A program made the position numbers and the translations under genes. Source: Candidatus Wallbacteria bacterium (GTDB lineage Bacteria; Muiribacteriota; UBA6191; JACPRK01). Taken from it: a DNA stretch of 64,000 bases. Positions 49,283 to 58,700 of the stretch are shown here, in pieces. The stretch is from NCBI GenBank assembly GCA_016190005.1, contig JACPRK010000105.1:1-64000 (forward strand). The letters run 5' to 3'. How positions within the stretch are numbered: the first letter of the stretch is position 1; each line of letters begins with the position of its first letter. The notes under the pieces were generated by a model. It worked only from the letters and a program-made list of their open reading frames with translations, was not told the origin of the DNA and ran no database searches.

Positions 49283-51265
49283 TCAGGCGCGGGCCCACAT
49301 GCCGGGGCGAAAGGCGACGATCCGGCCCTCGACGGCGGAGGCCGCGACGGTCAGGGGCGAGGCCAGATAGAGCTTGCCGGGGCCGCTGCGGCCTCGGTAG
49401 TTGCGGTTGATGGCGCTCACGGTGACCTGCTCGCCTCCGACGCTGACGCCCGGGCCGCAGCCGATGCAGGCGCCGCAGCCGGGCGGGATGACCTGCACGC
49501 CGGTGGCTTCGAAGACGGCCAGGTGGCCGCTTGCGCGCGCGTACGCTTCGACCGCGTGCGAACCGAACTGGATGTAGAAAGCGACTCCTTTTGCAACGCG
49601 CCGGCCAGCCGAAAGCGCCTCGCGCATCACGCGCGCGTAGAAGTCGACGTCGTCGTCCTTGCCGGCCGTGCAGCTGCCGCCGTAGGCGATGTCGATGACG
49701 ACCTCGCCGATGGCGTCAACGAAGGCGCCGTTGGTCGGGTCGGAGGGAATGCCGTGGTCCGGGTCGCCGGGGGTGGCCACCATCGGGCGCAGGCTCGAGA
49801 GGTCGATCGTGTGGACGCCGCCGGCGTACGTGGCGCCCGGGTCGGGGTGCACTGCCCGCCGGGCCAGCTCGGATGGGGTCAGCTCGGGCCGATTGCGTGC
49901 GAGCCACCGGTAGGTCGCTTCATCGGCCTCGACGACGCCGGCCGCGGCCGTGCACTCGGTGGCCATGTTGGCCATCGTCGCGCGCTCGTCCATCGTTAGC
50001 GACGCCAACCCAGGGCCGCCGAACTCCAGGATCCGGTCCAGCGTCTGCTGGGTGCGGGCGAAGTGGAGCAGGATGTGCAGCATCACGTCCTTGGCGGTGA
50101 CGCCGTCGGCCAGCTCGCCCACGAGCTCGAAGCGGATCGTCTCCGGCACCCGCGCAAAGGTGGAGCCGCTGTAGATGAGCGCGGCGTATTCGGTGGCTCC
50201 GACGCCGTACGCCAGCGCATTGTTGCCGCCGCCCATGCAGGTGTGGCTGTCGGTCGCCTGGATGAAGTCGCCAGGCAGGACGATCCGTTCCCGGGCCACC
50301 TGGTGGCAGATGCCGGGCGAGACGCCGTCTGTTGCCGAGTAATCGGCCACGCCCGTGTGGCGCTGGAACTCGCGCTGCATCCGGCGCAGCTCCTCGATCT
50401 TCGGCGAGAACTTCTTCATCGCCTCGACGCCGTCTGCGTAGATGAGGTGGTCCTCGAAGACGGCGAAACCGCGCGGCGTTGCGATCCGGTAGTCCTCGCC
50501 GTACTCCTGGCGAAGGAAGTGGTGGACCTGGGCTGTCGTGAACTCGTGGGAGTACCCGCCGTCGACCCGGACAATCAGGGCGTCCCCCGGCTTCACAGAA
50601 GCCCCAGGGCTGGCGATCAGCTTGGAGGCCAGCACCTTCTCGCCGATGGTCATCGGCCGCGGCGCGGTGTCCGGCAGCGGCACCTGCACGCGCCCCTCTT
50701 TCAGCGCGCGTGCGAAGGGGAAGAGACCCCCATGCTCGACGATCATGCGGCTCACCCCGTCCAGGCCACCCGTCAGCTCGGCCACGGACAGCGCCTCCCC
50801 GGCCTGCAGCCGCGCCAGCTGCGCGTGGTTCCCCATCAGCACGCCCAGGTTGATGTTGTTCCGGGCGTGGATCGGCGCAAAGGAGGCGGCCACGGCCATC
50901 CGGATGCCGGAGTACTTCTCGGCCTGAACCGCGGTCTCACGGGAGCTTCCGACTCCTTTGCGTTGGCCGCTCACGATGACCTCGAAGTTCCCCCGGGCCA
51001 GCGCACCCTCCTCGAACAGCCGCTTGCCGTCGACGATCAACCCCGCATATGCGTTACGCGCGATCTCCTCGGGGCGGTAGCTGAAGCAGACCCACGCCGG
51101 GGTCATCGCATCGGTGTTGATGTCGTCGAGGAGCTCCTCCACCGATAGCTGGCTCATCTGGAGATCGAGCTCGCCGGCCAGCTGACGCCGGATCAACGCC
51201 GGGTCCTTGGTGAGGAAAAGCACGCGCTTGCCGGGCGTGAGGCGAAACACCTGGTCCTGGCTCAT
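49283..51265 (-). CDS. Aconitase/IPM-dehydratase family protein with N-terminal swivel-like domain
   Basis: N-terminal DDINTDAMTP and KGVGSSRETA (swivel); ATDSHTCMGGG, GGSCTAGKDDDVDF, CGACIGCGPG (catalytic/Fe-S). Confidence 0.9.
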   Translation of the reverse strand: MSQDQVFRLTPGKRVLFLTKDPALIRRQLAGELDLQMSQLSVEELLDDINTDAMTPAWVCFSYRPEEIARNAYAGLIVDGKRLFEEGALARGNFEVIVSGQRKGVGSSRETAVQAEKYSGIRMAVAASFAPIHARNNINLGVLMGNHAQLARLQAGEALSVAELTGGLDGVSRMIVEHGGLFPFARALKEGRVQVPLPDTAPRPMTIGEKVLASKLIASPGASVKPGDALIVRVDGGYSHEFTTAQVHHFLRQEYGEDYRIATPRGFAVFEDHLIYADGVEAMKKFSPKIEELRRMQREFQRHTGVADYSATDGVSPGICHQVARERIVLPGDFIQATDSHTCMGGGNNALAYGVGATEYAALIYSGSTFARVPETIRFELVGELADGVTAKDVMLHILLHFARTQQTLDRILEFGGPGLASLTMDERATMANMATECTAAAGVVEADEATYRWLARNRPELTPSELARRAVHPDPGATYAGGVHTIDLSSLRPMVATPGDPDHGIPSDPTNGAFVDAIGEVVIDIAYGGSCTAGKDDDVDFYARVMREALSAGRRVAKGVAFYIQFGSHAVEAYARASGHLAVFEATGVQVIPPGCGACIGCGPGVSVGGEQVTVSAINRNYRGRSGPGKLYLASPLTVAASAVEGRIVAFRPGMWARA

Positions 51266-51303
51266 CCGTCATCCAGCTCCTTTGTTGCGGGTCAAACCGT
51301 GGA

Positions 51304-52182
51304 TCACTCGTCCTCGCCCGGGTCTCCCCTGGAGAAGAGATGGACCAGCGCCGCGGGAAGGCGCTGCCGCCACGCGGATTCCGTGTGCTCCGCGCCCTCG
51401 TCGACGTAGAGCTCCACCGTGTGGCCCCGCACCTCCAGCGTCCGCGCCAGCGTGCGGACGGCCTCGATCAGGTCGAAGTCCTCCAGCCACTCGTCGCACT
51501 CCTCGTCGTCGTCGTCCTCCTCGGTGCCGATGTCGAGCCAGATCCTCAGCGGCGTGTCGGGGCCCCCGTCGGCCTCGACGATCGACTGCGTCACGTTCCG
51601 GTCCCACCAGAGCGAAGGGGACATCGCACCCACCAGGCCGAATCGATCCGGGTTGCGCCAGGCCAGGTGCAGGGCGGCCAGGCCGCCGAGCGAGCTGCCC
51701 AGGATGCCGGTGTTGCCGGGGTCGTCCAGCAGCCGGAAGCGTTGGCGCAGCCACGGGTCGATCTCCTCGAGCAGGAGCTTCTCCAGAAGGTCCAGGCGCC
51801 CGCCGCCCTCCTCCTCGTCGACCGTGGGCGTGTAGAGGAAATCGCGTTCGGCACCGCTACCGACGGCCGCGATGGCGATGGGCGGGATGAAGCCGCGGGC
51901 CACGAGTGCGTCGTGGATGCCGTCGGCGTCCCAGGCCTGCCCGAGGAACGAGGTCGCCGAGTCGAAAACATTCTGGCCGTCGAGCATGTAAAGCAGAGGA
52001 TACGGTTCCTCTTCCGAATCGTAATCCGGCGGCAGGTGCAGCTGCAGCCGCAAGCCCATCCCGATGGAGTGGAAACCGAACTTGCCCAGGTCCAGGACGT
52101 GCTCGTCGCGGGTCGAATGGCCGGACCGATGGCGGTGCCGGGCGCGCGCCATCGCGCTCTTGGACATCGGGCGAAAGCGCAA
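51304..52182 (-). CDS. Putative esterase (alpha/beta hydrolase, Fes/esterase D-like)
   Basis: YPLLYMLDGQNVFD, GNTGILGSSLGGLAALHLAWRNPDRFGLVGAMSPSLWW. Confidence 0.92.
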   Translation of the reverse strand: MRFRPMSKSAMARARHRHRSGHSTRDEHVLDLGKFGFHSIGMGLRLQLHLPPDYDSEEEPYPLLYMLDGQNVFDSATSFLGQAWDADGIHDALVARGFIPPIAIAAVGSGAERDFLYTPTVDEEEGGGRLDLLEKLLLEEIDPWLRQRFRLLDDPGNTGILGSSLGGLAALHLAWRNPDRFGLVGAMSPSLWWDRNVTQSIVEADGGPDTPLRIWLDIGTEEDDDDEECDEWLEDFDLIEAVRTLARTLEVRGHTVELYVDEGAEHTESAWRQRLPAALVHLFSRGDPGEDE

Positions 52183-52183
52183 G

Positions 52184-52609
52184 TCAGGAGTCCTCGGCCG
52201 GTCGCGACGTCCGGCGTGACTTCACGGCGCCGCGGCGTTTCTTCGATTCGATACGGCGCTGGCGGGCTGCCCGCGAGGGCTTCGTCCGATGCCGTTCCCT
52301 GGGCTCCACCAGCGCAGCCAGGACGAGCTCCCTGAGCCGGGATAGGCAGGCCTCCCGGTTGGCCGACTGGTCCCGCGACTCCTGGCACGCCACCGTCAAC
52401 ACCCCCGCTGCCGAGACCCGCCGGCCTGCCAGCGTTCGCAACCGCTCGAGCACCTCCGGCGAGACCGGTATTGCCACCAGCTCCACCGACAGCTCCACCC
52501 GCGAGCTGACCTTGTTCACGTTCTGCCCCCCCGGTCCGCCCGCGCGCGTGAACCTCACCGACAGCGCCTCGTCGGGGATGCTCAAAGTGTCGTCGATTCG
52601 CAGGGCCAT
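52184..52609 (-). CDS. arfB: Alternative ribosome-rescue factor / peptidyl-tRNA hydrolase ArfB (YaeJ)
   Basis: VRFTRAGGPGGQNVNKVSSRVELS GGQ motif; basic C-terminal tail. Confidence 0.94.
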   Translation of the reverse strand: MALRIDDTLSIPDEALSVRFTRAGGPGGQNVNKVSSRVELSVELVAIPVSPEVLERLRTLAGRRVSAAGVLTVACQESRDQSANREACLSRLRELVLAALVEPRERHRTKPSRAARQRRIESKKRRGAVKSRRTSRPAEDS

Positions 52610-52657
52610 CTCGCTCCCACCCCCTCCCGGTCACCGGATGATACCAAAGAGAAAAAC

Positions 52658-52720
52658 CGGGAAAACCGGGGACACACGACCTATTTTGAAAAAATAGGTC
52701 GTGTGTCCCCGGTTTTCCCG
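52658..52720. repeat. 63-nt perfect inverted repeat (30-bp arms), family 2 hairpin
   Basis: cgggaaaaccggggacacacgacctatttt-gaa-aaaataggtcgtgtgtccccggttttcccg. Confidence 0.97.
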
Positions 52721-52848
52721 TGGCTTGACTTCGGGGAGGGGGACGGCGATTATGGGCGGCCTGACGAGGGTAGGCGCGGAGGCAGCGAGCCCTCGGGCAG
52801 GTCGAGGCATGCCCGGAGACGCCGATCCTCCGGGGATAGGAGAAGTCG

Positions 52849-55476
52849 ATGGCCGAAGACGCCGTCACAGGTACCGTAACCACCGCTAAGTCGAAGCTCC
52901 CTCAGGCGCTGGCGTTGTTCCTGGCGTGTGGGGCAACCTCTTTCGCCGCGCCGCCGGACCTGTTGACAGAGGCGGAAGCGCGAGCCCGGGCGGCCCGCGT
53001 ACGCGATGTCTCGGTTAAGCTCTCGCTGGAGTTCCAGGCCGATGCGACCGAGTATCGTGGCCGCGCCTCGCTGGGGTTCCAGCTCCAGGACACGAAGGCC
53101 GACCTGCGCCTGGATCTGCGTTGCGGTCGCATCGAGCGGCTCTCCGTCAATGGGACGCCGGTGCCCACGAGCGCCTGGGACGGCAACCGCATCATGCTCC
53201 CGGCGGCGGCCTTGGCCGCCGGCGCGAACGCCGTCGAGATCGAGTACGCCACGCCCTACGAACGCACGGGCAACGGCCTGCACTACTTCAAGGACAGCGT
53301 CGATGGGCGCGAGTACCTCTACAGCAACTTCGAGCCCTTCACGGCCCACCGGCTGATTCCCTGTTTCGACCAGCCCGATCTGAAGACCGTCTTCCGGCTG
53401 ACCGTTGTCGCACCCAAGCGCTGGCGCGTCGTCGGCAACTCCCGTGAAAAGGAGACCCTTGTCTCGGGCAATTCTGCGACCCACGCGTTTGGCCCCACTC
53501 CGCCGCTTTCGAGCTACCTGCTGCTCTGCATCGCCGGGGAGTACGCGGCCTTCGTCGATCCGCGGGCAGACGTGCCCTCCCGCATCCTCTGCCGCCAGAG
53601 CATGACCCGCTACGTCGAGGCCGAGGAGATCTTCGACATCACGCGCCGCGGGCTCGAGTTCTTCGGCGACTACTATGGCACCCCCTATCCATTCGAGAAG
53701 TACGATCAGATCTGGGTCCCGGAGTTCAACGTCGGGGCGATGGAGAACCCGGGCGGTGTCACCTTCAACGAGCGTTCGCTCTTCCGCCACCAGCCGACGA
53801 CGCGGGACCGCATGGGGCGCGCCGAGGTCATCCTGCATGAGATGGCCCATATGTGGTTCGGGGACCTGGTGACGATGCGGTGGTGGGACGGCCTCTGGCT
53901 CAACGAGAGCTTTGCCACGTACATGTCGGCCATCGCCAGCGTCGAGGCCACGCGCTTCAAGGACGCCTTCGAGGAGTTCCTGACGGGTGAGAAGGGCTGG
54001 GCCTACTGGCAGGATCAGTTGCCGACGACTCACCCGATCGACGGCGCCGCTCCGGACACGGATTCGGCCTTCAGCAGTTTCGACGGCATCACCTACGGCA
54101 AAGGCGCCTCGATGCTCAAGCAGCTCGCCTTCTACGTGGGCGCAGACAAGTTCCGCGACGGCGTCCGGCTCTACTTCAAGAAGCACGCCTGGAAGAACAC
54201 GGAGCTCTCCGACTTCATGGCCGCCATCAGCGAGGCGTACGGCCAGGACCTGTCGGACTGGGCTCGCGCCCACCTGGAAACGGCCGGCGTCAACACGATC
54301 GTACCGGAGCTCGGAGTGGAAGGCGGAAAGGTCCGGTCGCTGGTCCTGCGTCAGCACGAGGGCAACGGGGACAAGAGGCTGCGTTCGCAGAGGCTCAATG
54401 TGGCGCTCTACAGGAAGACTCCCGAAGGCGGCCTCCAGCTGATCCGGGCCCTTCCCGCGCGCATCTCCGGGGCCAGCAACCCGGTTCCCGAAGCGGTCGG
54501 GCTGGAGGCGCCGGCCTTCGTCTGGGCCAATCATGGGGACCACGCCTACTTGCGGTGCTTCCTGGACCAGGCCTCGCTCGAGTATGCGCGGCAGCACCTG
54601 GAGAAGCTCCCCGATGCGCTCACCCGTCGCGGCGTCTGGATGACGCTCTGGGAGATGGTGCGCGACGGCCAGCTCGGCGCCGCGGGCTACCTCGACACGT
54701 TCCTGGCGAAGGCGCCTCTCGAATCGGACACCAAGATCCTCCAGGGCCTGTTCCGGGGAGTGAACCAGGCGCTGGGGCACTACCTGTCGAGTCCCGCACA
54801 GGCGGACTACTTCCGAAAGGTGCACACCCTCGCCTGGGAGCGGCTGGAGCGCGCCGAGCCCGGGACCGACGCGCAGAAGACCTGGTTCGAGCTGGTCGTC
54901 GACAGCGCCTTCGAGCCGGCCGGGCTGGCTCACCTGGAGGGGCTGCTCGACGGCTCGGTGAGCTTCGAGAAGCTGGAAATGGATCCGGAGAAGCGCTGGC
55001 GCACGGTGCAGCGGCTGGCTGCCTTCGACAGGCCCGGAGCCGCAGGCCGGCTGGCCTCCGAGCTGGCTCGGGACGGCACCGACCTGGGCAAGCGCCACGC
55101 GATTCGCGCGGAGGCCTCATTGCCTTCCGCCGCCAACAAGCAGACCTTCTGGAAGCGATTCGTGGAGGACGCGGGGACCTCGCTCGACATGCTGAGGTCG
55201 GCCATGAGCGGGTTCCACTGGTTCCACCAGGAGGCGCTGTCCAAGGGTTTCGTCGATGCGTACTTCCAGGCGATACCCAAGGTCCGGGCGTCCCGGGACC
55301 AGGAGTTCGCCAACAGCTTCGTCGAGGCTGCGTTCCCGTCCAATGTCCACGATGCCGCTCTGCTGAAGCGGGCTGAGGATTTCTTGAAGAGCTCCGGGGA
55401 TCTCCCGTCGGACCTCCGGAAGTCCTTGCTCAATTCCATGGACGAGCTGGCGCGCTGTCTGCGGCTCAGAAGCTGA
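52849..55476 (+). CDS. pepN: M1 family metallo-aminopeptidase
   Basis: GAMENPGGVTF, HEMAHMWFGDLVTMRWWDGLWLNESFA zinc site. Confidence 0.95.
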   Translation: MAEDAVTGTVTTAKSKLPQALALFLACGATSFAAPPDLLTEAEARARAARVRDVSVKLSLEFQADATEYRGRASLGFQLQDTKADLRLDLRCGRIERLSVNGTPVPTSAWDGNRIMLPAAALAAGANAVEIEYATPYERTGNGLHYFKDSVDGREYLYSNFEPFTAHRLIPCFDQPDLKTVFRLTVVAPKRWRVVGNSREKETLVSGNSATHAFGPTPPLSSYLLLCIAGEYAAFVDPRADVPSRILCRQSMTRYVEAEEIFDITRRGLEFFGDYYGTPYPFEKYDQIWVPEFNVGAMENPGGVTFNERSLFRHQPTTRDRMGRAEVILHEMAHMWFGDLVTMRWWDGLWLNESFATYMSAIASVEATRFKDAFEEFLTGEKGWAYWQDQLPTTHPIDGAAPDTDSAFSSFDGITYGKGASMLKQLAFYVGADKFRDGVRLYFKKHAWKNTELSDFMAAISEAYGQDLSDWARAHLETAGVNTIVPELGVEGGKVRSLVLRQHEGNGDKRLRSQRLNVALYRKTPEGGLQLIRALPARISGASNPVPEAVGLEAPAFVWANHGDHAYLRCFLDQASLEYARQHLEKLPDALTRRGVWMTLWEMVRDGQLGAAGYLDTFLAKAPLESDTKILQGLFRGVNQALGHYLSSPAQADYFRKVHTLAWERLERAEPGTDAQKTWFELVVDSAFEPAGLAHLEGLLDGSVSFEKLEMDPEKRWRTVQRLAAFDRPGAAGRLASELARDGTDLGKRHAIRAEASLPSAANKQTFWKRFVEDAGTSLDMLRSAMSGFHWFHQEALSKGFVDAYFQAIPKVRASRDQEFANSFVEAAFPSNVHDAALLKRAEDFLKSSGDLPSDLRKSLLNSMDELARCLRLRS

Positions 55477-55488
55477 CAAAATAGCGGC

Positions 55489-55517
55489 TTGCCATGCCGG
55501 GCGTGTGACCTTATAAT
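55489..55517 (+). promoter_or_regulatory. Sigma70-like promoter TTGCCA-17 bp-TATAAT
   Basis: Consensus -10 and near-consensus -35 with optimal spacing, upstream of the GTG at 55593. Confidence 0.6.
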
Positions 55518-55592
55518 TCGCGGCTCCCTCGTTGAGGGCCCCTCAGGCCGCGCACCCGCGGCTGGGTAGCCCGGGAGCAAGGAAGGACCGAG

Positions 55593-57452
55593 GTGCTTCA
55601 CAGAGGTCTGGTCGCAATCGCTCTTCTACCCGCGTTGGCGCTGGGCGCACGGGCCGATGTCCCGGCGCGCGTGAGCGCTCGCAATGAGGTTTTCGTCGTC
55701 CACGTCGACAGCTCCAATCGAGAGAGTCAGCTCTCGGCCATCGCCGCCGCCAGCGCGGCCGTGCGCCACACAGCCTCCGGCGTCGAGCGCGCCCTGCTCG
55801 TCACGGACGACATCGAAAACGCCACTGTCCAGCGCACGCTGGAAGCCTGGAAGAAGATGTTCCAGGGCAAGGCCGTCGAGCGCGTCATCTTCGTCGGCAG
55901 CGTCTCCGAGGCGGCCCAGCAGTCGTTCATGGCCGGCCTGGGCACCACGCACTCGCAACTGCTGTCCGGCGACCCCGTCGCCGTGAGCGAGGGGCTGGCC
56001 GCCCTGTCGAGCCAGTCGGGGCTTCGCCGCACGAGCGATTCGATGCCCGAGATCCCGATCTCCACCTCCGTGACCGATGACGAGATCGTCTTCGCTGCCA
56101 ATGCCGCCGCGGCTGCATCGGCCAGCGGCTCGGTGCTGCGCTTCTCGCGAAATGCGCCGGCCGTCAGCACTGACGAGATCCGCCGCCGCATCCTCTCGGG
56201 CACGGCCAGCACTACGGTCTGCATCGTCGAGAACGCCGACCAGGCCCTGCCGGCGGCTCTGGCGGGCGCGCACTACCGCGGGGTCACCACGACCCTGCCC
56301 CAGAGCCTGCTGATCGCCGCCAACGGTGTCCACGCGCGCGTCGCGGGCAACAAGGCGCTGCACTCCATCGAGAAGCTCCAGGCGCGGCCTCCGCGAGAGC
56401 CCGGCCTTTTCGAGGCCGAGCGCACCGCCGCCAGCGCCTTCTTCGCCTGGCTCGAGGCTCAGGGCTTGGAGCGGGCCGATTCGCTCGAGACGGTCATGAT
56501 CTTCGCCAAGTCCCCTCCGGGCGGCAACGGCATCCCGCTCTCGTTCGACCGCTACCTCATGGGCTCCCCTCAGGAGCCGGACAAGAAGGGCGCCAACGTC
56601 GGCCGCATGCCGCTGTCGGCCTCCGAGAACCTCTGCGTCATCAATCGCTCCACCCTGCAGACGGAGCTGGCCAAGGTGTCGCCGGCCCGGGGGCGCGCCG
56701 AGCTGTCCTTCGTCGCCTTCGAGTCCAACCACGCCGCCGGCGGCAGCTACGGCCCCTGGACGGACAACTTCGGTAAGTCCCACGTCGTCAACGAGCTGGT
56801 GGGCTGCCCGAGCAAGAAGGACCAGGGAATTCACCCAGCACTGAAGGCGGCCGGCTTCAAGCAGTTCTACTGCAACGGCTGGGACCCGGCGACCAATCCG
56901 CAGAAGGACCCGCTCGAGCAGAGCGAGCAGTACGGCTTCCTGCGCCGGCTCAACGACGGCGCCACGCTCTTCTACTCCAGCAGCCACGGCGACGACGACG
57001 CCTTCTTCCCCTACGAAAAGGACAAGTCCATCACCGCCGACGTCGCCTTCGGCGACCCGAAGTGGCCCTCCCGCCGCGGCCGCTTCACGACGATGGGCGC
57101 CGACTGCACCTCCGCCGACATGGATTCGAAGCTCCAGGAGCTCAACGGCACGATCGCGATCTTCAACGCCTGTCTCGTGGCTAACGGCAACATGCCGACC
57201 CGGCTGCTGCGGCACGGCGCGGGCTCGGTCATCGCCAGCTACATCTCGGTCAGCTTCGACGGGGCCGGCTGGTGGGGCGTCGTGGCAGTCGATTCGCTCG
57301 CCAAGGGCGACTCGGTGGCCAAGGCGGTCGGAGTCGCTTATCGCGCGACTTCGGACATCTTCCCGCAGGGGCTGCAGGGCGTGGATGACACGCTGCGGTA
57401 CGTCATCTTCGGCGACCCGCACGTGACGATGCAGATGCCCGTCGCCCAGTAG
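55593..57452 (+). CDS. Secreted gingipain-like (C25/clan CD) peptidase-fold protein
   Basis: Signal-like LVAIALLPALALGARA; SSSHGDDDAFFP His motif; GTIAIFNACLVANG Cys motif; terminal YVIFGDPHVTM. Confidence 0.6.
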   Translation: MLHRGLVAIALLPALALGARADVPARVSARNEVFVVHVDSSNRESQLSAIAAASAAVRHTASGVERALLVTDDIENATVQRTLEAWKKMFQGKAVERVIFVGSVSEAAQQSFMAGLGTTHSQLLSGDPVAVSEGLAALSSQSGLRRTSDSMPEIPISTSVTDDEIVFAANAAAAASASGSVLRFSRNAPAVSTDEIRRRILSGTASTTVCIVENADQALPAALAGAHYRGVTTTLPQSLLIAANGVHARVAGNKALHSIEKLQARPPREPGLFEAERTAASAFFAWLEAQGLERADSLETVMIFAKSPPGGNGIPLSFDRYLMGSPQEPDKKGANVGRMPLSASENLCVINRSTLQTELAKVSPARGRAELSFVAFESNHAAGGSYGPWTDNFGKSHVVNELVGCPSKKDQGIHPALKAAGFKQFYCNGWDPATNPQKDPLEQSEQYGFLRRLNDGATLFYSSSHGDDDAFFPYEKDKSITADVAFGDPKWPSRRGRFTTMGADCTSADMDSKLQELNGTIAIFNACLVANGNMPTRLLRHGAGSVIASYISVSFDGAGWWGVVAVDSLAKGDSVAKAVGVAYRATSDIFPQGLQGVDDTLRYVIFGDPHVTMQMPVAQ

Positions 57453-57473
57453 TCGCCCGGTATCGGGGGGGGG

Positions 57474-57529
57474 GCAGGACACGCAGTCGGTTTCCGTTGG
57501 ACGGACCCCGCTGCGTGTTCTGTTTTCCC
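57474..57529 (+). terminator. Long-loop hairpin followed by T-run
   Basis: caggacacgcag ... ctgcgtgttctg, then tttt. Confidence 0.45.
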
Positions 57530-57532
57530 GGC

Positions 57533-57658
57533 AGGCTTGAGGAGTGAGGCTTCAGGAGTCAGGCTTCAGGAGTCAGGAGTCAGGCTTCAGGAGTCAGGCT
57601 TCAGGAGTCAGGAGTCAGGCTTCAGGAGTCAGGAGTCAGGAGTCAGGGAGCAGGGCTG
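57533..57658. repeat. 7-nt tandem array of 18 heptads, two alternating units aggcttc and aggagtc
   Basis: Contiguous in-register heptads read directly. Confidence 0.96.
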
Positions 57659-57689
57659 GTGCAGGGAAAGCGTCCTGCATGCTCCGTCC

Positions 57690-57710
57690 CTACTGGCTAC
57701 TGGCTACTCC
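57690..57710. repeat. 7-nt mini-array ctactgg ctactgg ctactcc
   Basis: Contains the stop codon (57704-57706) of the minus-strand CDS. Confidence 0.85.
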
Positions 57711-58507
57711 AGGTCGGCGACGACGGGATAGTGGTCGCTGGCGCTGTCGGCGGGCGGGTCGGTGACGACACGGCTCCCCCGAAGGCGGGGGACGAGCGAG
57801 GGGCCGAGCAGGATGAAGTCGATGCGGAGGCGAGCCTGCTCGGGGGACGCGTGGACGGGGGTGGGGTCCGTGGGGCCTGGGAGCTCGGGGTTGGCGTGGC
57901 GGAAGGCGTCGATGAGGCCGGCGCGGGCCAGCAGTGCGCCGGGAGTCGTGTCGAGCAGGCCGTCCGGTGTCAGGAGCCGCAGGGGCCAGCCGCCGGGGGG
58001 AGGGGGCAGCTTGGGGCGGTCGAACGGGGAGATGCTGTTCAGGTCTCCCATGAGGACGAGATCGGCCGAGGGCTCGACATGGCCCGCGAACCAGGAGAGG
58101 CATTCGGCCTCGGCGGAGCGCATCGTCGAGCTGAAGGGGTGAAGGTGCGTGGCCACCACCACCAGGGGCCGGTTCCGGCCGGTCTCGACCGTGACGGCCA
58201 GGGCAGCGTGGTGGAAAGTGCCCCGGACTGCGTCGGCCCGTGCTACGGGCAGAGGCGGTCGCACGAAGACCCCGACGAAGTAGCTGCTTTCGGTCGGAAG
58301 GATGAATCCGCGCAGGCCGGTCAGCCGTTCGAAGGTGTAAAGGCGCTCGGAGCTGGCGCCGGGTCCGCCCGCGGCATGGAAACCGCAGGCTTCCGAAACG
58401 GCCAGGATGTCGGGCGCTTCGGAGCGGACCACTCGGGCCAGAGAGGTGAGCCGGTCGCCTCCGGGACCCAGTCCTCCATCCATCAGGTTGTACGTCATGA
58501 AGCGCAT
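57704..58507 (-). CDS. Endonuclease/exonuclease/phosphatase family protein
   Basis: RFMTYNLMDGG, DILAVSE, VVVATHLHPF, LVLMGDLNSI, SASDHYPVVADL. Confidence 0.93.
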   Translation of the reverse strand: MRFMTYNLMDGGLGPGGDRLTSLARVVRSEAPDILAVSEACGFHAAGGPGASSERLYTFERLTGLRGFILPTESSYFVGVFVRPPLPVARADAVRGTFHHAALAVTVETGRNRPLVVVATHLHPFSSTMRSAEAECLSWFAGHVEPSADLVLMGDLNSISPFDRPKLPPPPGGWPLRLLTPDGLLDTTPGALLARAGLIDAFRHANPELPGPTDPTPVHASPEQARLRIDFILLGPSLVPRLRGSRVVTDPPADSASDHYPVVADLE

Positions 58508-58538
58508 CTTCGAGGGCAGTCTACACCCGGTTGGGAAG

Positions 58539-58581
58539 ATATCCACAACGCCATTTGTGCCCAAACTGCGAATGTGGATAA
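58539..58581. promoter_or_regulatory. Pair of convergently oriented DnaA-box-like 9-mers (atatccaca 58539-58547; tgtggataa 58573-58581)
   Basis: Second is an exact reverse complement of TTATCCACA, first is 8/9; lies in the 58507/58701 divergent intergenic region. Confidence 0.4.
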
Positions 58582-58700
58582 CCGCGTCAAAGGTAGACTG
58601 ATAAAGCCATCATGCAAGTCGACTGGGGAGTCGGGAGCTGGGCCCGTCGAGGTTGAAACCGAAATCTCTCGCATGCCGGTGGCGCATGGCGTAGAATCGG

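Noticed and set aside
57464-57475. Poly-G tract as a phase-variation switch
   Set aside because: The G-run lies after the stop of the gingipain-like gene and is not positioned to shift a reading frame or promoter spacing.
57533-57658. Possible CRISPR array
   Set aside because: Repeats are contiguous 7-mers without unique spacers, and no cas genes are present.
58539-58581. Replication origin
   Set aside because: Only two DnaA-box-like sites and no dnaA/dnaN/gidA context or DUE-like region; kept only as a regulatory-site candidate.
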